From positions 57,476-112,561 of the forward strand of contig JAHDIE010000004.1 of assembly GCA_020630955.1 (NCBI GenBank): DNA of 55,086 nt, in the 5' to 3' direction. Below, one piece after another: positions 1 to 6,938 of this stretch. Each line of letters begins with the position of its first letter. Positions within the stretch are counted from its first letter, which is position 1. This DNA is from Saprospiraceae bacterium (GTDB lineage Bacteria > Bacteroidota > Bacteroidia > Chitinophagales > Saprospiraceae). The notes under the pieces were generated by a model. That model did no database searches, was not told the origin of the DNA, and saw nothing but the letters and a program-made list of their open reading frames with translations. Position numbers and translations under genes: made by a program.

Positions 1-1920
1 GCATCATTAGCACCTTTGGCTTCTCAAACCATAGAGCTTACTTATCAAATTGATGCCAATTTCACAGGTGCATCTCTTACAAATGTGGCTTTAATAACAA
101 CTGATGATGGGAACGACATAGATTCTGACCCTGCTTCTGATGAAACCATCGATGAAGATGGAGATGGAAATCCTTTCGATGATGATGAAGATTCTGCAAC
201 TGTTCCAACCACAATTCTTACCTATGACTTAGCGCTTACCAAAACAGTTGTAACCGCTGCACCGTATATTCCTGGAAATAATGTTACTTATCAAATTTTA
301 GTAACTAACCAAGGAGAATTAATCGCTAACAATGTGGTGGTAACCGACAATAGTCCAGCAGGCCTGATTTATCAAGGTATGATACCAGATGTAAATGTAA
401 CAGACAATGGAAACGAAACTTTTACAATAGCATCATTAGCACCTTTGGCTTCTCAAACCATAGAGCTTACTTATCAAATCGATGCAAATTTCACAGGAGC
501 TTCTCTATCAAATATTGCATTGATTACTACTGATGATGGAAATGATATAGATTCCGATCCTTCATCGGATGAAACTATAGATGAAGACGGAGATGGTGAT
601 CCTTTCGATGATGATGAAGATAGCATAACCATTCCAACAACAATTCTAAATTACGATTTGTCCTTAACTAAATCCTTGAACACAGTATTGCCAATTAATC
701 CTGGAAATACAGTTTCATTTCTAATAACCGTAGCCAATGAAGGTGATATATCAGCAACAAATATTGTAGTAACTGAAAATAGTCCTATAGATCTTATTTA
801 CCAAAGTATGACTTCAGACCTTAATGTTGTTGACAATGGAAATGAAACATTTACAATATTAAACTTAGCAGCAAATGCAAGTCAGACTATAGAATTGTTT
901 TATCAAGTATCGCCGAGCTTTACAGGAACAAGCCTAAACAACATTGCACTTATTACTACAGATGATGGTAATGATATAGATAGTGATCCCATGACTGACC
1001 AGACTGTAGATGAAGATGGAGATGGTGATCCTTTTGATGATGATGAAGATGAAGCAAATGTTCCTATATCTTTACTCGATTATGATCTTTCTCTGAATAA
1101 GACCCTTACTACAACTGGTCAAATCTTTCCAGGTGATAACGTAAGTTTCAATATTACAGTAACCAATGAGGGAGAATTAACTGCGAACAATATTATTGTT
1201 ACAGACAATAGTCCAGCAGATCTTATATTCCAATCAATGACAGCAGATGCAAATCTAATTGATAACGGAAATGAAACCTTTAGTGTTCTTAGTTTACCGC
1301 CAAATTCCTCTCAAGTTATTGAAGTAAATTATCAAGTAAACTCATCCTACACAGGAGCTTCCTTAACCAATATTGCCTTGATTACTTCAGATGATGGAAA
1401 CGATTTAGACAGCGACCCAGCCTCAGACGAAACAGTTGACGAAGATGGCGATGGAGATCCATTTGATGATGATGAAGATGATGAACAGGTTATCATCACT
1501 CCTTTAAATTATGATTTATCTTTAACTAAAGAACTGACAGGAAGTGGAACTGCAATGCCAGGTAGTGTAGTAAGTTTCAGATTGACTGTTTATAATGAAG
1601 GAGATATCACTGCTTCAAATATTGTCATCACAGAAAATCCACCAGCTGAGTTAACCTATGTCGGTAGTAATACCAATCCGAATGTTACTGACAATATGGA
1701 TGGTACATTTACAATTGGCGGTATTCCTGCAGGGCTTTCTCAGTCATTTGAAGTAAACTATATGATAGATCCAACTTTCACAGGTTCTACTCTAACAAAT
1801 GTTGCTCTAATTACTGCTGATGATGGATCAGATTCTGACAGTAATCCAGATGAAGATGAAACTATAGACGAGGATGGTGATGGAGATCCAGTGGATGACG
1901 ACGAAGATGTATTAGATTTT
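1..1920 (+). repeat. Tandem coding repeat, 429-bp unit (DUF11 array)
   Basis: The unit is 429 bp (143 codons), with unit starts at about 223, 652, 1081 and 1510. The unit at base 1 and the one at base 430 share 50 identical bases at their starts, while later units diverge at third positions. This points to recent duplication or gene conversion among the upstream copies. The array probably continues upstream of the window. Confidence 0.9.
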
Positions 1921-3594
1921 AATGTCTCCCCTATTCCAATGCCTGGGCTAATCGGTGATTTTGTTTGGGAAGACATAAATGGCGATGGAATTCAGGATGT
2001 AGGAGAACCTGGAATTGCAAATTCAGAAGTTGTATTACACACTCCTGACGGCGTAATCGTTGATATTGAATACACTGATGCATCAGGCTATTACCAATTT
2101 GACAATGTTACTCCTGGACAATATTATATTGAATTTATTGCGCCAGATGGAATGGAAGTAACATTCCCTAACACCAACAATAATGACACAACTGATAGTG
2201 ATGTAGACAACTCAAATGGATTCAATACAACTCCTCTTTTTACATTAGGAAATTCAGAACAAGATTTGACTTGGGATGCTGGTTTCTACAAGTGTATTCC
2301 TGTTGGAGATTTGGTCTGGTTTGATAACAATGAAAATGACATTTGGGATACTGTAGAAAATGGAGTTAATGGCCTGAGGGTTAATATTTATAAAAGACAG
2401 AATGATGGAGAGTACATTCTTTGGGATTACACTTTTACAGGTCCAAATACATCTACTCCGAGTGATGATGGATATTTTAAGTTCTGTGTAGCTCCTGGTG
2501 AATATTATTTGGAATTCATAGATCCACCATTTGGATTGGTTTCAGCCCAAGCAAATGTTGGGTCTGATGATGAAATTGATAGTGATGTAACAGGAGCCAA
2601 TGGAGCAGGTACAACCGCATCAATGGTTTTAACTTCAGGCCAAGAAGTCTGCAACATTGGAGCGGGCTATTACGCTATGGGTACAATAGGAGACTTTGTA
2701 TTTATGGATTCAAATAACAATGGGCTAAGAGATCCAGAAGAATCAGGAATTGGTAATGTTTATGTCGAAGCATATAATGTTGAAGGAGAAGTGGTAGGAT
2801 CCGCAAGCACAAATTCTGATGGTCAATACCAAATTGATTACTTACAACAAGAAGATGTCTATTTGAAATTTTACACTAACTCCAATTATGCATCTACTAC
2901 CCCACACAATGGTGATGACAGTCTAGATAGTGACATTGATCATTCTAATGGTCCGATGACTACTCCTTATTTTAATATTAACTCAGGAGAACACCTCGCA
3001 GGTGTGGATGCAGGATTTGTTTTAGGAACTGTTGCTGCTGAATGGTTATCATTCACCGGCGAGCACCTTAATGCATACAACCAATTAAGATGGGCAGTAG
3101 GTTCTCAGATAAACACTAGTCATTTTGAAATAGAAAGAAGTATTTCAAGCACACAGGAATTTGAAATAATTGAAACATTAAATACAGATCAAAATTCAAT
3201 TTATGAATTCAATGACTTTGATCTAAACAAGGTTGGACTGTACTATTATAGAATTAAACTTGTTGACAACAATGGGGATTATAATTACACAAATACGATT
3301 TCCATCGATGTCAAATCACTAGGCAGGGTTAATCAGGTTCAAATTTTTCCTAATCCTATGGTGAATGAATTCTCACTTGAAGTAACTTTAACGGAAGATC
3401 AAAGTTCTGTTGCTTATGATCTTTATAGTGCTTCAGGTAAATTAGTAAGAGCAAGTCAAGTTTTGTCTGAAAATGTATCAGCAGGCATACATAACTTCAC
3501 AGTCAATGTATCAAACTTAGAAAGAGGTATATACACGTTACACCTTACATCAGGAAATTATTCATCGTATAAGAAGATTATAATTGTTAGATAG
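1..3594 (+). CDS. Large T9SS-secreted surface protein, 5' truncated by the window (DUF11 repeats + SdrD-B-like domains)
   Basis: The reading frame is open from base 1, and its first residues (ASLAPLASQTIEL) repeat at base 430, so the gene begins upstream; 1197 residues are visible. DUF11-type repeats start at Tyr-Asp-Leu motifs at residues 75, 218, 361 and 504, an exact 143-residue period, preceded by one partial unit. Each unit ends in an Asp-rich segment of the form DEDGDGDPFDDDED. Three SdrD-B-like domains follow at about 650, 768 and 895 (GDFVWEDINGDGIQD, GDLVWFDNNEND, GDFVFMDSNNNGLRD). A beta-rich spacer lies near 1012-1105. A type A T9SS sorting domain begins with VQIFPNPMVNEF near 1113 and ends KKIIIVR. 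The family suggests a cell-surface adhesin-like or stalk protein; the ligand is unknown. The Asp-rich segments may bind calcium (inference). An intrinsic terminator follows. Confidence 0.93.
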   Translation, partial: ASLAPLASQTIELTYQIDANFTGASLTNVALITTDDGNDIDSDPASDETIDEDGDGNPFDDDEDSATVPTTILTYDLALTKTVVTAAPYIPGNNVTYQILVTNQGELIANNVVVTDNSPAGLIYQGMIPDVNVTDNGNETFTIASLAPLASQTIELTYQIDANFTGASLSNIALITTDDGNDIDSDPSSDETIDEDGDGDPFDDDEDSITIPTTILNYDLSLTKSLNTVLPINPGNTVSFLITVANEGDISATNIVVTENSPIDLIYQSMTSDLNVVDNGNETFTILNLAANASQTIELFYQVSPSFTGTSLNNIALITTDDGNDIDSDPMTDQTVDEDGDGDPFDDDEDEANVPISLLDYDLSLNKTLTTTGQIFPGDNVSFNITVTNEGELTANNIIVTDNSPADLIFQSMTADANLIDNGNETFSVLSLPPNSSQVIEVNYQVNSSYTGASLTNIALITSDDGNDLDSDPASDETVDEDGDGDPFDDDEDDEQVIITPLNYDLSLTKELTGSGTAMPGSVVSFRLTVYNEGDITASNIVITENPPAELTYVGSNTNPNVTDNMDGTFTIGGIPAGLSQSFEVNYMIDPTFTGSTLTNVALITADDGSDSDSNPDEDETIDEDGDGDPVDDDEDVLDFNVSPIPMPGLIGDFVWEDINGDGIQDVGEPGIANSEVVLHTPDGVIVDIEYTDASGYYQFDNVTPGQYYIEFIAPDGMEVTFPNTNNNDTTDSDVDNSNGFNTTPLFTLGNSEQDLTWDAGFYKCIPVGDLVWFDNNENDIWDTVENGVNGLRVNIYKRQNDGEYILWDYTFTGPNTSTPSDDGYFKFCVAPGEYYLEFIDPPFGLVSAQANVGSDDEIDSDVTGANGAGTTASMVLTSGQEVCNIGAGYYAMGTIGDFVFMDSNNNGLRDPEESGIGNVYVEAYNVEGEVVGSASTNSDGQYQIDYLQQEDVYLKFYTNSNYASTTPHNGDDSLDSDIDHSNGPMTTPYFNINSGEHLAGVDAGFVLGTVAAEWLSFTGEHLNAYNQLRWAVGSQINTSHFEIERSISSTQEFEIIETLNTDQNSIYEFNDFDLNKVGLYYYRIKLVDNNGDYNYTNTISIDVKSLGRVNQVQIFPNPMVNEFSLEVTLTEDQSSVAYDLYSASGKLVRASQVLSENVSAGIHNFTVNVSNLERGIYTLHLTSGNYSSYKKIIIVR

Positions 3595-3622
3595 TCCAAA
3601 ATAATTTTGAAATATAAAGAGG

Positions 3623-3653
3623 GAGGGAAGAAATTTCTTCCCTCTTTTTTTTT
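3623..3653 (+). terminator. Intrinsic terminator between convergent genes
   Basis: A perfect 11-bp inverted repeat (GAGGGAAGAAA / TTTCTTCCCTC, 3623-3644) runs straight into a T tract on the plus strand, 28 bases after the surface-protein stop. The minus-strand pseudouridine synthase ends at 3652, so the hairpin also lies just beyond its stop. The minus strand has only a short T-rich stretch. Confidence 0.85.
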
Positions 3654-4527
3654 AGAATCTATTTTTTTCCCTTTCCATTAACCTGTAAAATCTCGCGGGC
3701 GCTTGAATTGAAACAGTAATTTTCTTATTTGTTTCAGGATGCTTAAAAATCATTTTACAAGCACAAAGAAATAACCCTTTACCAAGTATTGTTTTATACT
3801 CTTTAGCATAAAGCCTATCTCCTATAATTAAATGACCTATGCTAACCATATGTATTCGCAGTTGGTGTGTTCTTCCAGTCACCGGCTTTAATCTAACCAA
3901 ACTTAAGTGCTTAAAGTTACGAGAAGCAACACTTTCTTCAACAGTATAATATGTTTCAGCTTTTTTGCCATTCACTAAGCTTTTTATCTTTCCATTTGAT
4001 GTAGGCTTACCGTGTACAACGGCTAAATATTCTTTTTCTATGTTATTCTTTTCAAAAAGTTCACTCATCTTAATCAGAGCGGATTTGGTTTTTGCAAGCA
4101 TGACCAAGCCTTTCGTAGGAACATCAATTCTGTGTACTGCTACTGGTCTAGGCAATGCTCCATTCAACTTTGATTTTTGCACAACACCTGCAAGGGCATT
4201 TTCTACTGTTTTGTGCCTATCGCCATTTACGGCAATACCTGCGGGCTTATTTACAATAATGATATGATCATCTTCATATACAGAGCTAATTTCGAAATCA
4301 AATTTCTTTGCTTTGCGAATACCTGTTCCCTTTAGGGTGATTTCATCGCCATTTTTTATGGTGTCCGAAGGATAAACTTTTGTATTATTCATTTTCACTC
4401 GACCATCTGCAATAGCTTTCCTGGCCGCAGATCGACTACCAAGCATATCAAATGCATCTCCAATGTAATCAACAATTCTTGTTGGTTCGTTAATTCCAGA
4501 TACAGTGTGACTCCATGAATTTTCCAA
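3652..4527 (-). CDS. RluA-family 23S rRNA/tRNA pseudouridine synthase
   Basis: 291 residues. An S4-like RNA-binding domain at about 17-75 (SRSAARKAIADGRVKMNN) precedes the RluA-type catalytic domain. The catalytic motif reads HRIDVPTKGLVML, with the nucleophilic Asp at residue 135; the family usually has HRLDxxTSG, so Thr-Lys-Gly here is a mild variant. The second family motif GRTHQLRIH is intact. These enzymes isomerise uridine to pseudouridine in rRNA or tRNA. Which of the RluA/C/D-type specificities applies cannot be read from the sequence. It converges with the upstream surface-protein gene and is divergent from the STAS gene. Confidence 0.9.
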   Translation of the reverse strand: MENSWSHTVSGINEPTRIVDYIGDAFDMLGSRSAARKAIADGRVKMNNTKVYPSDTIKNGDEITLKGTGIRKAKKFDFEISSVYEDDHIIIVNKPAGIAVNGDRHKTVENALAGVVQKSKLNGALPRPVAVHRIDVPTKGLVMLAKTKSALIKMSELFEKNNIEKEYLAVVHGKPTSNGKIKSLVNGKKAETYYTVEESVASRNFKHLSLVRLKPVTGRTHQLRIHMVSIGHLIIGDRLYAKEYKTILGKGLFLCACKMIFKHPETNKKITVSIQAPARFYRLMEREKNRF

Positions 4528-4702
4528 TTATCTCTTTTTCCAACAATTATCGGAATTCAATAACGAAAAGTGTAAACTATTCGACATTTTATTCCATTCG
4601 CTTCCGCAAATGTGTCCCTATTTCTAAAATTATAGGTCAAAACAGCAACCAAAGAATGGTACACCTAAGTTTTCAACACGCTTGGTTAAAATATACTAAG
4701 TG

Positions 4703-5053
4703 ATGAAAAAATTATCCATTACAATCCAATGCAAGCCTCATTCAACTTATATTACTATGAGTGGATCTTTAGTGCTTTCGCAAGCCTTATATTTAAAATC
4801 AAAATTCCATGATATATGTGCTTCAAACAAGGATTTATACATTGATATTAAAGATTTAAGCGACATTGACTTGAATGGTTTGTCAGCTTTACTAGTTGCA
4901 AGACAATTGACCAATCAAAGTGGAGGAGAATTATTTGTGTTCACCCATGCTCAAAGTCCATTGTTTAACTTACTTTCAAACATAAAATTTACGAATCAAC
5001 TTCAGTTTAGGGATTGTATCATAAGCAACCCAACATTATTGCTCGCATCTTAA
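4703..5053 (+). CDS. STAS-domain protein (anti-sigma-antagonist-like)
   Basis: About 116 residues, a single STAS-like fold: beta strand, LYIDIKDLSDIDLNGLSALLVARQ helix, then a GGELFVF strand and the NLLSNIKFTNQLQF tail. GTG 4700 lies directly before ATG 4703; the ATG is preferred. In SpoIIAA-type antagonists the loop before the helix carries a phosphorylated Ser (DSSG). Here the loop is DIDLNGL with no Ser/Thr, so classical kinase switching is unlikely. It may be a scaffolding or partner-switch relic. No anti-sigma kinase or SpoIIE phosphatase gene is nearby. It lies 133 bp upstream of the aminotransferase gene and may not be co-transcribed with it. Confidence 0.7.
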   Translation: MKKLSITIQCKPHSTYITMSGSLVLSQALYLKSKFHDICASNKDLYIDIKDLSDIDLNGLSALLVARQLTNQSGGELFVFTHAQSPLFNLLSNIKFTNQLQFRDCIISNPTLLLAS

Positions 5054-5186
5054 TCACCTACATGATAACATTTATTATTCTCAGTCTCTGCACGGTCCTG
5101 TATAAAAAATCCAATTCTCAAGATGATCAATCTTAAGTAGGATTTCCCACCTTGATTCAATATCTTCCGCGTTAAATTTAATTTAA

Positions 5187-6110
5187 ATGATACACGGAAC
5201 ACACAATGCACTTCCTGACGAAAGGAATGAAAATATTTTAATCTCCGTAAATGGTGAATTGCTCCCAAGAACTGATGCTAAAATATCTGTTTTCGACAGT
5301 GGATACCTTGTTGGTGATGGAATTTGGGAAGCTTTAAGATTACACAATGGAGTATTGGTATTTCTAAACCAACATCTCGATAGATTGTGGAGAGCGGCTG
5401 CGGCTATCAAAATGGAATTTCCTTTTTCAAAAGAACAGCTTGTTCAAAATATTTGGAAAGTTATTCATGCAAACAATATGGTTGATCACGTACATGTAAG
5501 AATCATGATCACAAGAGGGATTAAAAAAACTCCATCTCAAGACCCAAGACTGACCATCAGTGGGCCAAATATTGTCATTATTGCAGAACACAAAACAGCT
5601 TCGATAAAAAGTCAAGAAAAGGGAATTAAACTTTTTACTTCAACAATTAGAAGAGGAAGCCCTGATTATCTAGATCCAAGACTGAACTGCCATAGCAAAC
5701 TTCATGAAGTGCAAGCTTTAATACAAGCTCTTGAAGCCGGAGCTGATGAAGCTTTAATGCTGGATATTAATGGCTTCGTTTCTACCTGTAATGCTACAAA
5801 TTTCTTTATGGTAAAAAATAATGAATTGTGGACATCAACAGGTCAATATTGCATGAACGGAATAACACGAGCAAATATCATTAAATGTGGTTTAGAAAAC
5901 GGCCTTGTTGTAAAAGAAAAGAATTTTTCTCTTTATGATACCTATGATGCCGATGAAGCTTTTGTCACTGGAACATTTGGAGGTGTAACCCCTGTAACTT
6001 CAATTGATGGTAGGATAATAGGCTCTGGAGATTTTGGTCCAATTAGTAAAAATCTTTCTGCTTGGTATCAAGAACTTATCAAAAATGAAGTCTTTAATTC
6101 AACCAATTAA
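5187..6110 (+). CDS. Class IV (fold-type IV) PLP aminotransferase
   Basis: 307 residues of the branched-chain/D-amino-acid aminotransferase fold. N-terminal landmarks are VNGELLPRTDAKISVFDSGYLVGDGIWEALRL. The PLP-binding Lys is most likely K171 in NCHSKLHEV. The C-terminal TGTFGGVTPV loop that usually contacts the PLP phosphate is present. In most fold-type-IV enzymes a Glu in the motif (T/S)EGxxxN contacts the pyridine nitrogen. The aligned segment here is FVSTCNATNFF, with Thr in that place. The substrate is unknown; it is not a standard IlvE, whose sequence differs. The next gene starts 3 bases after the stop, so the two are almost certainly co-translated. Confidence 0.85.
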   Translation: MIHGTHNALPDERNENILISVNGELLPRTDAKISVFDSGYLVGDGIWEALRLHNGVLVFLNQHLDRLWRAAAAIKMEFPFSKEQLVQNIWKVIHANNMVDHVHVRIMITRGIKKTPSQDPRLTISGPNIVIIAEHKTASIKSQEKGIKLFTSTIRRGSPDYLDPRLNCHSKLHEVQALIQALEAGADEALMLDINGFVSTCNATNFFMVKNNELWTSTGQYCMNGITRANIIKCGLENGLVVKEKNFSLYDTYDADEAFVTGTFGGVTPVTSIDGRIIGSGDFGPISKNLSAWYQELIKNEVFNSTN

Positions 6111-6113
6111 AAT

Positions 6114-6842
6114 ATGAACAATAAAAAGATAAAAAGAATTTGTCTTTGGTCTGGACCACGAAATATTTCTACAGCACTAATGTATTCATTTGCCCAAAGA
6201 CAAGATACAAGAGTAGTAGATGAGCCCTTATATGCACATTATCTTTCTTCAACTAATGCACATACCTACCATCCAGGAGCACAAGAAATATTAGCCACAA
6301 TGGAAAATGATGGTAACATAGTAATTGAGAAAATGTTAACTCAAAAGGATAAGCCAATTCTTTTCTTTAAGCAAATGACCCATCATCTTGTTGATTTAGA
6401 CTTAAGTTTTTTAAAGGAAACTATAAACGTCATATTAACCAGAGATCCAAAAGAGATGCTTCCATCATATGATAAAGCTGTAAGAAACCCATCAATGAAA
6501 GATGTTGGATATAAAGCACATTTAGAATTGTACCAATATTTAGAATCTATTAATCAACCTCCTTTGGTTTTGGATTCAAGACGAGTTCTGGAAAATCCCA
6601 AAGAACAACTCCAAAAATTCTGTGACAAGCTAGAAATACCTTTTTATGAAGAAATGTTAAAATGGGAGCCTGGGGCAAGGCCTGAGGATGGATGTTGGTC
6701 TAGGTTTTGGTACGACAGTGTTCATCAGTCATCAGGATTTAGCCCCTATAAACCTAAAGAAGAAAAATTTCCTGATCACTTGATTAATTTGCTTGAGGAA
6801 TGTGGTCCTATTTATCAAAAATTGTGTGAGTTATCTTTTTAA
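6114..6842 (+). CDS. Sulfotransferase-like P-loop protein paired with the aminotransferase
   Basis: 242 residues. The N-terminus (residues 10-27) has a 5'-phosphosulfate-loop-like motif, SGPRNISTALMYSF. This is followed by DEPLYAHYL (36-44) and a mid-protein segment, ILTRDPKEMLPSYDKA, that matches the 3'-phosphate-binding Arg/Ser pattern of PAPS sulfotransferases. A C-terminal region rich in Trp (KWEPGARPEDGCWSRFWYDSV) follows. There is no signal peptide, so it is cytosolic. From memory, plant proteins called branched-chain aminotransferase-like carry this kind of domain fused to a class IV aminotransferase. If so, the 3-base spacing here is the unfused form of the same pair. Sulfotransfer activity itself is unproven; it could be a nucleotide or phosphoryl-group enzyme. 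Confidence 0.7.
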   Translation: MNNKKIKRICLWSGPRNISTALMYSFAQRQDTRVVDEPLYAHYLSSTNAHTYHPGAQEILATMENDGNIVIEKMLTQKDKPILFFKQMTHHLVDLDLSFLKETINVILTRDPKEMLPSYDKAVRNPSMKDVGYKAHLELYQYLESINQPPLVLDSRRVLENPKEQLQKFCDKLEIPFYEEMLKWEPGARPEDGCWSRFWYDSVHQSSGFSPYKPKEEKFPDHLINLLEECGPIYQKLCELSF

Positions 6843-6938
6843 AATTATGTCTTTACAAACATTACATTATTAATTTTGAACTGTTTTATTTATTTCCCTC
6901 TTTTAATTTTAACTTAAAGGAATAGTAATAAAAAGCAT

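Noticed and set aside
1758-1976. 72-residue minus-strand frame of Ser-rich sequence
   Set aside because: It is the complement of the Asp-rich end of a DUF11 unit; composition and place show a shadow frame.
5062-5136. 24-residue frame MITFIILSLCTVLYKK...
   Set aside because: It is short, with no sign of conservation possible from a single sequence; a hydrophobic run of this length is common by chance in A+T-rich DNA.
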